Below, piece after piece: positions 1-13,985 of a stretch of DNA of 64,000 bases; position 1 is the stretch's first letter; each line of letters opens with the position of its first letter. The position numbers and the translations under genes were made by a program. The stretch spans positions 434,001 to 498,000 of the forward strand of contig VWYX01000281.1 of assembly GCA_013396525.1 (NCBI GenBank), written 5' to 3'. Below the pieces are notes generated by a model. That model was not told the origin of the DNA and ran no database searches. It was given only the letters and a program-made list of their open reading frames with translations. The DNA is from Chaetorhynchus papuensis. Taxonomy: Eukaryota; Chordata; Aves; Passeriformes; Rhipiduridae.

Positions 1-3000
1 ATTTCCAAAGCCTTGCAGAACCACATCCTTAATTCCTAGATGACCTGCAGGATCTCTTTCAGAAAAAGATCCAGATAGGCAGAGAAAGTATAGGTATCTG
101 TGTGTAAAGTCAGCATCTATCTGCAAAGCAATTATAAATACTCATTGCAGTCTCAGTGGAGATAGTACAATGAACAGAGTCCGTAGAGGGACTCAGGTCT
201 CCCCAGAGCAGACACAGTTTGGTCGGGGGAATCCCTCTAGAATCAGAGGAGATTAACTCTCTTCTAACTCTGGTGGGAATACTGCTCATGTAAGCACTCA
301 TGCAGGAAATACCTATCCATACGCTGTATCTAATCCTCTGAATCCGGAGCTGAATCCCAGCTGTAAACCTGATCTCAAAGTTTATGAAATTAGGAGTCCT
401 CACACCTGTCTAAGCTGTCTAATCACTGTCATCCTTAAAATTTCTACCTTATTTCCAGCATAAAGTAGTGCAGTTGATCATACTCCAGCCCTTAGGCTGT
501 TCAATGCTTTTGTACACCAGGTTAAAAGAACTTTCCACTACCTTGTTTTGAGAGGAGAAACAAATTCTTAACCCTTTTGTTAAGAAACAAAATTTAGAAG
601 CGTCTTGCAGGCACAAACCCATAGAGCTACACAGTCTTTTGGCAGTATCTGTGAAAAATTAAGAGGCACACTGGAATTGGCCAAGCACGAAGCCTGTCAT
701 TCTTCCAAGCGTGTTTCAGGCTCCTTCTCTATTTCTTCTCCTGTGAATTGATGATGGCTAGCCAAAACTCAGCCATTTAAAAGCCTTTTAATATTTTAAT
801 GGAGGAAAATATTATCATTTTCTTTCCAAACCACTGCATATGCAATGGGCAGAAATCCCTAAAAACAATTATTCAGCTTTTATTTTTTCAGATTTTCTCG
901 TCACTCCCCTTTAGACTCTCATTTCTGAGACACTGATTAGCTGTTTGGAACAAGTGTTTCTAGTCATTATCACCATTTTCATCAGAGAGTCCTGCCTCTT
1001 TGCTGTGCCACACACACAAGTAAATGTAAGCATTCAGCCTCACATCCCACTTTGAACTAGCTGGCATACTGCAGCCAACACAGGTACCACAGGTCCGAGA
1101 ATTCCCAGCTCTAAGGACTCAACATCCATAAGTGATACTGCTGCAAATATGTGAGGGAAATTCTTCACATACCACTTATTAGCCTTGGAATTCACTTTTA
1201 AAAAAGGTTGTTCTAATGCAGTTTACAAATGTGAAAGGTTGGCTAAATACTGGTCCTGCTTTGGTTGCACTTGTATGAACACATGACTAATTAAACTTGA
1301 TCACAATAGAAGACTGAAACCCAGGGGTAAAAGGAAAATAAATATACATACATCTGATTTCCTCCACATTTGAACTGCTCACAGGACATATTTAGTACAC
1401 TTATGCAGTTTTCTACCTTTAGCACTGCTAAGCTTCAAAAGGCAACTAGAAAGGTATTAGAAGAATTCATCAAATTCTCTTCTCTAGTATTAATGAAGAA
1501 CAAAAAACCCCTCACTCACTACAAAGCTATCAGTTTGGCTTCCAAACTGATTTGAGTTTTTAAAGGTCGTAATATTCAAAGCATAGTCACATGATACATG
1601 AAACTGATCTCTTAATGTCAAGAAGGCTGACACAAGCCTGGGTTTGTCTTTAAACTTTTCTTAAGGTTCCTTAATGGGGCAAACCAAAGCCAGCATGCAA
1701 GAGAATAGAAAACGAAGAGCCAAGCATAGTGTACAACCTTATGGTACCTCCTACTTCTTGTCCCTCTTGCTTCTAAGATTATTCAAACCTTGGGAAACAG
1801 GCGGGAAAGAAACTTGCATCATAAAATATCGAACCACTAAAACATGACAGCGAGATGGCATTACGTTATAAAATGGGCAAGATTTTGTTTAGTGGTTTGG
1901 AGTCTCAAGCCTGGAAAAGAGGAAGACCAGTATTGAAATACTACCAAAAACAGAGATGGCTGAGCTAGTCCCACACCTTCAGGTAGAACGAGAGAACATT
2001 CAACTACAATATAAAAACCAAAAATGCTTACTGTGAACACATGTAAGGAAATCTGGATTTCTTTCATACGGTGACCCATATTTCTGAATACAAGCTGAAA
2101 AGCAGAAAATGAAATTGTTATTGTTACAGTGGTGAAAGACAGCTGTTCAAAGCATGTAAAATGATACCTGGCCTGCAAGGATTTGGAAGGTGGATGCAAA
2201 ATCTATGCAATATTATAATCTTCCAGATGCCTTAAAATTCTGAAGTTCATTGAAATCTTTTAGCTTTGATGCACATTAGGTAATAGCCATTTGAAGAGGA
2301 TGATCACTTAACCAAATGCTACTATGATTCTAAAACTATGGCAGTAGCTACTCAAATTTGACCAACAAAACTTCTCAAAATATCTAAAAAGCACATGGAT
2401 TTTTCTCCCACTGTGGCATTTGTGATCTTAAGTACAACATATTAAACACAAATAGAAAACAGTATGATGCCTTGATTATGATACAGTCAATAGAATAAGC
2501 CAGTAGTTCAATCAGGCGCCTTTTTTTTTTAATAAGGAGATTAGTTAATAACTAACTTAATTAAAAAGGGAAAAAGGTAGAAAACTACAAATTATTTCAT
2601 AACAGATATATATGCAACATCAAGATTTTAACATGCAGAAAACACACAAAGCATCTCTGTCTGCAAATGTACACATAAGTAAAAACACACACTTCAAAGC
2701 AAAATAAGGAACATAAAGTCTATCTTTAAGGTTAGCAATGCATGTTTATTGCAATCAGATGCCCACCACCTTCCTTGGCAGAGATTTCAGATGTGACAAG
2801 CTCCAGTGTTAGGCACATACCAGCACTCCCACAAAGTGAAAATAAAAGCTGCAACTCACCCAAGTATTTCGGGTAAAAATATTCCTATAGAATGGGGAAA
2901 AAAAAAAGAGCAAAGATTTACTGAATCATATTTGCTTCTATTTTCATGCTATTTAAGAGCTGCTGTTAGTTTGGTGGTCTTGTACGGCAATTGTTTAACA

Positions 3001-6000
3001 AGTTCCAAACACCAGTATCCTAATTTCCTTTTATTCAGAACCAGAAGCAGCACAGTATTATATATGCATTTTGTCATTTGAAAAGGAAAGAATCATTAGC
3101 TCCAGTCTCAAGGTATTTTTTGATGGCAGCTGATGTGGTCAGTGGCAGTGACTGAGCATGAAGACACTAACCCTCCAAGAGATAAAGCTGCTGCTGATGG
3201 CATGAGGTAGGGGAAGGAATTGGAATCTAGGGGCAAAACCCTGGAGGGAAGAGTACAGGATCATTCAGTCACCCCGTGCCTCCTCGAAGGCATTCTGCTG
3301 ACGCAGGACACACGCAGCACATGAACACCACAGCCACTAGAAAAAGTACCTTTTGCTCTTACAAGGAGCACCCTACAACTCAAAGAGCAGCCCTTGTTGT
3401 ACCACCCACACATTACACCCCAAATGCTCAAAGAAGGGAGCAATGGCACTTTGCAAGAGAGGGGAAAATTGGCATCCATTACTCTAAAACCAGACTGCAA
3501 AGGGCATTGCTATTCCTCTCATGGTACATGGTCATGCTTACTGTTCCCTACTTTGCACCAAGGAAGTGCAGCCATACAGCCAGAGCAGCATCACTTTGCT
3601 GATGTGATGGGAGTCATGTTAGAATAGTCAGCCTGGTGAGGCCTTGGAAGTCACATGACTGCTTGCACCGACACAGGGAAACAGCAGGAAAACGCAGTTA
3701 TGCTGCATGGAAGAATGGGAGATTGGCTGAAGCTGACAGTAGTACCATATTCTTTAAAAAATACAAAACTTCATGGCCAGGAAAAAGCACTTCTTTCCAC
3801 CTTCATGCTGGTTTCCATAATGTATAAGTCGCTAATTCAAGTGTTGTTAAAATGGTAATGGGGCATGGAATGAAGAAAAACTTACAGATTGTATCAGTGC
3901 TTAATTTTATTTTTTTTTAAATAAACTACTTCTCAGCTCATTACGAAAGTATATGCACAGTATAATTCTCTTTAATACAACAAGAGCAATTTCCATATAA
4001 CACTATCTTCAGTGAGACTGGGACAGTAAATACCCTGCATTCTAAAAAATTTAATTGGTCCATACAATGTGCAAGAAAAGACACTGTTTTATCTTCTCCT
4101 CTTATTGCAGATGTTTGGATTGCATCTATACAGGCATGTATAAACAACAGGGACAGGCACACACCGTGATTCAGTTTGATCTGGACTGTCCAGTGCAATC
4201 AATTGCACTGCTGTAATTTACCAGAAGAATCAATTGCTTCTGGCAAATATGCTACAGTTACTGAAATGCACCATGGAAATTCAGCCTAAATTATGAAAGC
4301 ATCAGCAAAGAAGTAGAAGCAGCAGCTTACACCTACAATAATTTTCAATTCTGACATGAGGGCGATAGGCTTGGCATCTTTTGGGGTTGAACTTTGAAAT
4401 GTTTTTTAGGGTTAACAGAGTGATGAGCTCAGAACCCACTATGGTCCTTGTTCCCTCTTTTTTTTTTTTTTAATGTTTAGTTTGGAAAAGACAAGTCAAA
4501 AAGATGCAGTCAAAATAGAAATAAATCTAAGCAGTCTAAGTATTCAGATGGTTGTCCATTCGTGCTATAACCACAAACTGAACTTCAACTAGCACTTGAG
4601 AAGAAAAAGATACGGGCATGTAATAAAATATTTCAAACTTTTCTTTCATTATTTCCCCTTTATTCCATATACTTCACAAGAACGTGCAGATGTATTTAAC
4701 CACCAACAGGATAATCCAGACTCTGGCAAGAACAACTGTTTTGACACTCACGGGATAAGAAATAGGAGCTTTCATATCCATGGCTATCAGCCTAATTGCT
4801 CCGTGCCAGTAGTGGCAAAGGCATTTTCTCCTTGACTTCTGGTGAATGAGTTGAGCGCTAGAGAAGTGGTATAGAGTTTACTTTAGTACAAGTAACTTCC
4901 AAATTCAAACTGACTGTGTATTGATGCAATGCCAGTTGAACAGCAGACAAGTGAAACTCCAAGGCATTGTACCACCACAAGCTTCATTTCACAAAGTATG
5001 TAGCCAAGTGATTTAAACAGGAGGATATTAACAGAAATTTAACTCTTCTTTCCCTGTCTTCCTCATTTGCTTATGTTATACAAAAGCACATGCTGATCAG
5101 CAGTACTTCTCCAGGTTTACAAAACCTGCTGATACTACCATTCTAAAACAAAGACACATGCACACAGGTTCTAACAGTACTCATTCACGTATGATTAACT
5201 TTTCATTTTTCTCTGTAATCAATTTTTCTTACAGCTGGCTTCTGGAAATACAATGACAACATAATTACATTCAGAGAAAAGATTAATAAGAATGAAGGAT
5301 GAATGATCTTACACCTTGAGAAAAGGAACCTGCTTAAATGGCAGTCCCTTTTCAAAAAACACTGATGAGAAGTTTTCTCAGTTAAAAATTCAAGCTGCAC
5401 CTAACCTGGTACAGATACACATTATTTCTCATGTGAGCCCTCAACTCCTCAATGTCTTTTCAGTCTTCTGTGATGTACTATGGCTTAATGACCCCCAGAT
5501 GTCAGGGAAAATGAAAATCCTATACACGATCAGGTCTCTGTTAAAAGTGTGCAACTCATCTTCTTTCTACCAGAAGAGTACAATTGTATTTTCATGATCC
5601 TACAAAAATGCCAAGAGAAATGCTTTGAGGCTTGCTAAGAAGGAGTTGGCAAAGATTCTCTGTTACTATTTTGCTGATTTCTCAACAAGCCACCTTCAAT
5701 TTCAGGCTCAATAAACTTCTCACCATCCAGAAAGTCACACACTGTTCACAGGATCAAAACACAGGAAGTTATTTAACTGTTACCACTAGGGTGGCAAAAA
5801 TCGCCACAGAATTATATAAGTGTTACATTTTCAGCTTGGATTCTGATAAAAAAGGTCAGCGTTTAAATGTGGTCAGCCATTCCCCTTTAGATTGGCTTCC
5901 TAATTACTGCTTAAAATAAAAGCAGGACCAATGGGCTTTTTAAATAAAAAGCTATAAACAAATACATATTGGACATAAACATCCTCCAGACAGGCTGCTG

Positions 6001-6390
6001 CACAGACACTGACCTCACCAAGCTCTCCAACCCATCTGTCCAGTGGTAACGTCCCAGTGCAGGCGAAAGGAAGACAAAAGCTGCAGAAACTCCAACCGCC
6101 ACAAGAGACCAAACATCACAAATGCAGCTTCAACAATTCCAACAACCTCTGTGACTGTTCCTACCAAGAAAACTTCAGTGTATTTCCACCTCTCTTGTTT
6201 GTGACCCACCAAACTTTCTGTCTGACTGGTTTCCACGTATCAACCAGTATGGCTGGGATGCCAGAAGCTACAATAGTCGAGGGCCTGGCAGCAGGACACC
6301 TGCAGCCTGTGGTGTCCCAGTAACATGAACGGACTTTTTGTAAACTACAAAACCTTTTATCTGCTGCCACTACAGCTCAAACACGTAGTA

Positions 6391-6440
6391 TGAGTTACAT
6401 GTTTGTAACCAGAGCTGTAACTCACCCGTGAGTTACATGT
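6391..6440. repeat. Nonamer TGAGTTACA in three alternating orientations
   Basis: TGAGTTACA occurs at 6391-6399, its reverse complement TGTAACTCA at 6416-6424, and the forward form again at 6429-6437. The first and third copies extend identically to TGAGTTACATGT. The block therefore forms an inverted repeat plus a direct repeat within 50 bp of GAS6 intron 2. It could be a small regulatory cluster or a local duplication. No function is established. Confidence 0.5.
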
Positions 6441-7580
6441 CATACACCACCCAAAGTACAGCTCAGCAGACATCTCAGGTAAAGAGGAAGAAATAGGAGA
6501 GACTGGCAAGTGCCTAACATCTCCAAATCTCCACCCTTTCAGTGAGGTGGAAAGCACAGCATGAGACCAGTCTCTCCAGGCAGGTCTTGGCTTGCTTATT
6601 TCAGCTCAGTGCCAGAGATCTTTCCCTTGCTGCCCAGGAGACAGAGTTGGGCTTTAAGAGAAAAGATTTAAACTCTACAGCCCCCACCCCTTTCACACGA
6701 ACACATGTACATGCTAGAAGCAAGTCTTCCGATGCATTAGTTGCTTCCACAACAGTATTGCAAGATCTAAGACTGCATGTTTTTATTTCAAGGTAGAGTG
6801 ACACCAAACATGGGGTAAGAACTCTGTTCATGGGGCTAAGGTATTCCTCTCCCACCTGCAACTGGAGCTTACTATTACCCTGATAAAACAGCCACTACAA
6901 CACTCAGTCTGCATATCTAAGAGAGCATCATTCAAAAAGTGTCCTAAAAAAAAACCTAACCCAACAAAACAACCCCCCAAAACTCCAGGTTGTTCATTTT
7001 TATATTTGGCTTTTTCCTTCCACGTGTTAAGAACAGTTTCTCTGGGGCCACCCGTGCAACAGCCCGCATTGAAACAACTGAGGAGAAGAGCAACATCAAG
7101 GTAAGAATTCACAGCTGTGGAGTGGAAGGGGCAGAAATACCTAAGTCAGCCTCCCCGCCAAAGGAAACCTACATTGTGACTGAGGTCACCATCTATTTTC
7201 AACTCTGTGGCCAAAGTCCATAGTGGTAAAATCCAGAAGTTAGAGCAATTTTATGGGGTATGCATTAGTCCTGCTGCATTTTTAGAGAAGATGGAAAAAC
7301 ACCAAATCAGAACGGGCGTTAACATGAGTCACTGTATAAAAATAGCCCTTCTGAAAACATAACAATGACCCTGTCGACACCAGGAAAATGTTCTCACTGT
7401 TGCTTTACTTTAAAGTAATTGGTAACACTGGAGACCTCAGACAAAAGGGCCTGCTTACTGCTTCTGTTTATTTTGCTTGAGTATCAGGTCAGGTAAGACT
7501 GATCAGCACGGAATCTAACAAAAATCGTGTTTGAGCTCTAGAGGCCACAGATACAAGACATAGTTTATAGGAAGACTGCT

Positions 7581-7687
7581 CATGTTCCTGGACATCTGGC
7601 TCTTGGTGGCCCTGCTTGGACAAGGAGGGTGGACCAAAGGGCCTTCAGAGGTGCCTGCCAACCTCAACCACCCTGTGAGTCTGTGAC
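7581..7687 (+). mobile_element. CR1 LINE, 3' end fragment
   Basis: The segment matches the well-known CR1 3' terminal region: the 'ctggctctnggtggccctgcttg' block, then a 'ggaccaaaggncct-cagaggt-cct-ccaacctcaacca' block, then a degraded terminal octamer repeat ending in 'gtctgtga'. It is 5'-truncated, as most CR1 copies are, and lies antisense to GAS6 within intron 2. Divergence suggests an old insertion. No coding remains. Confidence 0.85.
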
Positions 7688-10600
7688 TGCAGCACCACTA
7701 ACACTGGAGCATTTCACCGACTTGTGTTAGCAACAGTGATTGCTAAAAAGCACTTTCTTAGTTACCTAGTTACATCTAAGAGAGTAGCAACTCCCACACT
7801 ATGCCCTTTCCTCGTTTCCATATAATGACTCTCCCTTTTCCTCTTTCCTTCAGGACTGAATGTTTGTCTTGGGAATGGCCAGACCTCATTTATAAACATT
7901 CTTCATGTTTCCACACTATGGGCTTGCATTATCCTTGAAGAAATGACTGCTACCAACCATAATTGGCTATAACTTAGTGTTTGCCAGTTTTCAAATGTTA
8001 TAACCTGAGAATGCAAATCTCACTAATGGTCGAGAACTCTCCTTCTTTTTTAAAACTCAGCCCTAGTCTTTAGATGCATAGCAAATCTCACACTGCATGA
8101 TTGGGCCCTTTCCCCCATACAAGGGCATTAAGCAGTTCTGCAATTCAGAATTTTGTATATGTAGAACATGTAGGTATAGAATTTATACTCAAATGAATGC
8201 CATGTTGCCTGCACAAGCTTTCCTTCTCATCATGAGGAACCCATCACTCAGCCAGGTTAGTTTGCTTCCTATTTTGCTTTATGGCAATCTGCATTCTCTA
8301 TATGAAGAGCAAAGAGAACTTCTCTCCACAACTTGGCAAGTGGGGCGCTAGAGAAGCAAGTAGGTCACATTACAATCCAAAAGCAGCCTCCAAGTCTCAT
8401 CTCCTACCACCCAAGTTACAGCTGCTTAGGGTAGCTTTTAGATTTTGTGTCCATTTGTCAAGTATCCACTTCACACTGTCCAGCTATTTGGGTGCACAAA
8501 GACTGGGACTGCCCCTTCTAGCAAGCTGTTGAACTTTCCAAAATAGAAGCATTCAGGACCATATTCTCCAGCATGACCCCTCCCATAGAGAGACTAGGTA
8601 CCTCTGCAGAATCCTCAAGTCTGAAATAAAACCCATCTATTGTCATAACTTCCTTTGCTCTGTTCTGGACAGCAAGACTGTTTCCCAATAGCTTACTGAG
8701 GTGCCACTTCAGCAAAAACTGTTTCTCTGCAATGAGGAAAAACCCACCAATGACTAGAATGCACAATTACAGGGGAGAAAAAGAAGTACTGAAAGGAAGG
8801 AAAAGAAGAAAAAAAAGTTCACGTATGTCATGGATATTTTGCATTTTATGAAGATGCAGAGGGCACAGAGACATGATTTCCACAGGTGGCCTGAGGCAAT
8901 GTTTGATTAGACAGTAAACAGTGTGAAATGGATAAAACTGGCACAAAATACTTCAACAAAAATAATTTCTAGAGTGATCCCAATTGGTTGCACATGCTTT
9001 TAAGTTATTCTGACAGAAATCTGATGATGAATGCCTTGAAGTTTCCTCCACTGCTTCAGAACTGAGAGGCTACTTTCACTCCAGCTGTAATAATGCACGA
9101 GATCTCAATTTGATGACAAATGTTCACTCAGTGCTGCTGGTTTGAATCCTTGCTTGTTGCAATAGTAACAGTATTTGTATGCGTGGGTAAACTAACACTC
9201 GCTCAGATAGTTTAGTCAAATTAAGGGAAACAGTATCTGACAAAGCACCTAGCACAAGTAAAAGGCTGTCTCTCCAACACCATCACTGTGTCATTACTCT
9301 GTAATTATTTTAGCCATATTTAAAACAGAACAGGTCATATATCCCATCAAACATGATTTAAACATCTATGATCTCTAATAGGTTCTGTGACATTTTATCC
9401 ACTGAAGTTTTTCCCCTCCTTGTAATGTAATCATACTGTTTCTTTGGATTTTGCTTATCTGCAGAGGTTGCAACTCATACAAACAGCATTCAATCACATT
9501 GAGGCATTTAAGGATTTGGACTCAGAGGGCACAGGCAAGCAAGGAATAGAGAAGTGACATCTTAGATGACACCAGGCCCTGGTCACGGAATCTGATCTCA
9601 TACTTCCTTGTTCATTATTTTAATAAGTAACTTCTGCTTTTCTCTTTGTGTCCTAAATATTTTCTGGAATTGAACTAGTACTCCCTGTTCCAGGAATCAG
9701 CCAAATATGATAGCTTTCCAGGTACATGTGATTCTGCGCAGTGCAAGCATGACCCATTGTCCTTTTATCTCTTCATTTATGTACCCTTCTGTCCTGGCAG
9801 GTGTGCAGAGTGAAGACAATACCAACAATTGTTCCCCTCCCTCGGTATCCTCCTTACCTTCCAACTTTGCTCTTCTTCTGGGTCTCACTGCTGATGCTCA
9901 AAGGAACAGGGGGAAAACACAAACCCATCAATAAGTAAATTTCCCCACAGAACTCCATGTGTGGAGAGCCTATAGAACAGCAGTCATAACAAACTGTGAT
10001 GAAAGCAAAGATACAGAAGGGAGACCTGCTGGAAAAACTTCAATCAGATTCTCCAAGGCTTGGTTGTTCATTCATTGCTTTGATAGGCTGAGCTGTGACA
10101 ACCATTTCTGTTTCTCTTCCAGCACCTGGCCTTCCCATCCTAACCTCAGGCTGTCCTTTCCACTGTGTCAGTCCCCACTGGACTGGGGAACGGATCCAGA
10201 TGCAAAATGACCATTTTTCTCTGCAGACTACTTTTCTTTATGTTACGTTACTTTAATTGGTCCATGCAGTCACCCAAATTGCTGTGCAAGAAGGGTGAAA
10301 ACAGGAAAGAGACTTGCTTACCTCTGCTACATCAGCTGAACTCCCCAGTGTGAAACCAAAGCTTAGAAAGTAATGTGAGAGGAGAAGTAAACCTTGTTGC
10401 TATGTTCCTTCTCAGTTTCTTCTAAATCTGTGGTGGTGGTTCCATCCTTGTTCTTCATATTTACTGGAAAGTGACTGCTTTTAATTCATTAAGCTCACTC
10501 AGAGTATGGAACACACATGAATTACAGCTGCCAATTTATACAGATTCAATGTTTCTCTCACCAGATTCTCAAGCAGCTGCACTAAAAAATGGTATTAATT

Positions 10601-13600
10601 CCCAGTAGGCTGCTCCTATTTTTTTAATTTAAAAAAGAAAATGAAACGAGCTCATGGCCACAAAACTGTTTTCTTAATTTTTAATTGTCTTTCTTCTCCT
10701 CTCGCGTATTTATTAAAACCCATTGTATTTCTCTAGAAAACTGGCTTACCCTAACTTTATCTCCTTTTTCCATTATCATCCATCTTGACCAAGCCAGCAT
10801 AAACCCCCCCTGCTTCAATTTGCCATTCTTAGAATCTTTTTCCACCCTATCTTCAAACAGCCCCTCAGCATAATATTAGTCCCTTCTGTCTTCTCTTGCT
10901 CCTTCCCTCCTACTGCACAGGACATTTAGCATGTACTACTTTTGTCATGTGATGTGTCAGTATTTCCGGGTCTATTCTGAATTTCTGGGCTACTCTCCCA
11001 TGAGTGGAAACTGATAAAGATCAGGTAGGCATGAGTCCAGCAGAGCTGATGGAGTTGTGTCTGCTTCCACCAACAGCAAACTTTTCTCCCCCTTCTCAAT
11101 AACTTCTGATAAAGCAGCATTTAGCCAATAAAAGTATAACCTGCCTCCTAAGGCAGGCAGGAGTATTTTTGTCACCCTCCTGCTACTGAACACCACCACT
11201 GCCAACAAATGGTGTGTCCGTACTGTAGACGGGTGCATCCTGGTCCACAGTCCCAATCTTTTTGCCTTCCAGATCAGTTACACCCCCTGGATTTTGGTAC
11301 AAAGCTCCCTTGTCTTTTATAAGAAACTACAGGAAGAAGGAAAGAAAGGAAAGGGAGAACACCTGGTGGACACCCAGATCTCATCCCAGCAGGCTGGGAT
11401 GCCACTGTGGCATATACCTGGGTACTCAAATTTTTACTTCTTTCTTCTCTCCTTCAACCCATTCCTGGACAAAAGTCTAAATATCCCCATATTTTATTCC
11501 TCAAAATCTATTCAGCAGGTACCGTTGTGCCTGGGAATCCATTCTTCTATGTACTGAGTCCAAGCAGGTTAAAACATCAGCACAAAGTTTTCCAGTAACA
11601 CTTTCTCTCTCTCTGCACCAACAAGAAGAGACAAAGAAATTTATACCAGCTATAAATCCAGCCCTTTCTCCATGCTCTGCCAAAATGTCAAAACAAATCA
11701 GTATATTGAGAAGAACTGTCACAGCAAATAAAACCAGATTCCTGCCTGGATCTAGAAGGGAATATTCTATACAGGGATGATGACATCTGTATCTAAAGAT
11801 ATCGGTATTTTTCATGTCTAGACTACACAACATTCACTAAATTACTTAAAGAAATTTTACACTGCTTTGCTCTCCCAGTAACTCCTCTCCTCCCTCTACA
11901 TGCCTTCATACTTTCCTGATTAATATTTACAAGTGTGTATCTATCCTGTTATTCTTAGACATAACTTCTAAATAATGCCTGACAAGCACCCCCCCGAAAG
12001 ACCAGAATGAAGTTTGGAAGACCCTAGTCCATGCATGCAGCTCATTGGTGTTATCGTGACCACGTCACATTACAGAACCCAGAAAAAATAGAACCAAGGG
12101 AGCCATCAACACTCTGGAAACCAACCAAACTGACCCTTACCATACCCTATACATTGCTTCATCAATTTCAGCAAAGGCATTTCAGCTTCTCAATAAACCC
12201 AGCCTAGCAGAAAGAATGCTGACATTGCTGGATGTCTTGTTAGGATCAGTAATTTTCAAGACAGGATTGCTAAAAACCCCAAAAAACTTGGTGTGGTGTC
12301 ACTGCTGCCCTTGCCATGAGTGGGATAGTGGACTAGATTCCTCTTCAGTCCCAAGTTACACTGTGATTCTCTGCCAGTGTTTCTGTGTATCTGACAAGAC
12401 ACAGATTTTAATAGCATTTTGGATGCAAGTGCCTCAAAAACCCGGATTTCCATGTGTCTGCCTATGAATCAGATGTCCATTCTGCACGCACATGGAAACC
12501 AGCTGGCTTTCCACAGTGCTCTACTGAGGGCCAAATCCATAAACAGTAAACACAGGTGGCCAGGCTGACCTACATCAGCGTTTCTGGTGTGCCTAACACT
12601 TTTCAGTGCATTCAGCATTGCAATTTCTATAGTGAGCTGCAGGAAGATCAGTAATTCTTCAGCAGTAACAACAGCAAGCAAGATGTGCAAGGACAGATGC
12701 TGTACTATGATACCAAAGGACAAGAGGCTGCATTCGAACATCTTCCCTGTGCGGAGCCTTTCAAAACAGAGAAACTCCTTGCAGGAGGACACTTTTCAGT
12801 GAAATACAATGTTTCTGAGAACACCAGGAGCTACGCTCCCTTCAGCCCTTTGTTTTACATGCTCGGATGACCAGATTTTTAGAACGGGTCAACCAAATTC
12901 CAGAGTAGTTTATCAGTCACTTAACAAGCTGTAATACCTTGACTGCATACCAAGGTCAATTATTTCTGCAGTACTGCTTTTATAAGGCCTCATCAACATC
13001 TTAAATAAGATAACATTCTTATCTCTATATCCAAGATATTTTGCAACTTCATCCCATCAATTACACCTAGCATATATTTTGAACAGATCACATTTAGAAA
13101 CCGTCTGCATACCTCCCATCAAGATGTTTTCCATGCTTCTTTTTTTCCCCCACCATATTATCTTTTAATTTTTCTGTTTGGCACCTCTAGCATAAATGAA
13201 ATTACAAAACAGGAACCATCCCAGAATTCTGCAGTAATGTTTAAGGATGTTATAATGAGCTTCATGAAAAAGGTAGGCTGCAAGACTCATTAATCCAGGC
13301 TACTTGTTTTTACCATGTATAGTCATACAAGTGGCACAGACTGAGTTTTGTTCTGCTCTTAAAAAAAAACCAAAAAACAATCTAAAAATGTTTCAATTGA
13401 TCTTCCTTCCTCTAGTCTGAGTGAGCTGATATTTATATTTTCCCTAACATAAAAGACAAAAGCTGCCCTGGCCTGCACATGAATGGCTACCGGGCCCCGC
13501 CTGATATACTATTCTTAGCAGTTGATGTAAGAAATTGCACATGTGGCAAAGCCCGCATTCAGGTTTCAGAGAATGTCCATCATCTCCTGACTGCCTGCAG

Positions 13601-13913
13601 ATGTTGCTTTGGAAAGCTGATCACTGAAACAACGGAAGGCACACAAAAAGGGTGCTCTGGTATAGATATGTGACACTTCATTTCATTTATTGGTCTGTCC
13701 AGGAAACAGGCATCTTTCCGTAAATTGTTATTCTTGGCTGGATGTTACAATTGGCTGCATCGAGAGATGGTTTTACCTGGGAAGCATCACGTGAGCTACA
13801 TTACAGCCTTCCTTCATCTTACCTCAGCTTCTGGAGCTGTTTTATTGAATCAGTTCATGCAATTTCCTATCACATCTTTAGGACATCTTGAAATTAGGCC
13901 TCAAAATTCTCCT

Positions 13914-13985
13914 CACAGAATCACAGGATAGTTAAGAATGGCGAGGTTGGTAAGGAAGACTCATACATTTCATTAGCATCTAATG
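13914..13985 (-). mobile_element. Degraded CR1 3' tip, minus strand
   Basis: The plus strand reads 'cacagaatcacaggatagtta' followed by a 'gaggttggtaaggaaga' stretch. This resembles the reverse complement of a CR1 3' end, in which terminal 'attctgtgattctgtg' octamers follow a 'ccaacc' block. Only about 70 bp is recognisable and the inner part is diverged, so the assignment is moderate. It would lie in the same orientation as GAS6. Confidence 0.5.

Noticed and set aside
13021..13060. Plus-strand 'tatccaagatat', similar to the GAS6 exon 3 sense sequence
   Set aside because: It is on the wrong strand for GAS6 and lacks flanking splice sites in the right orientation.
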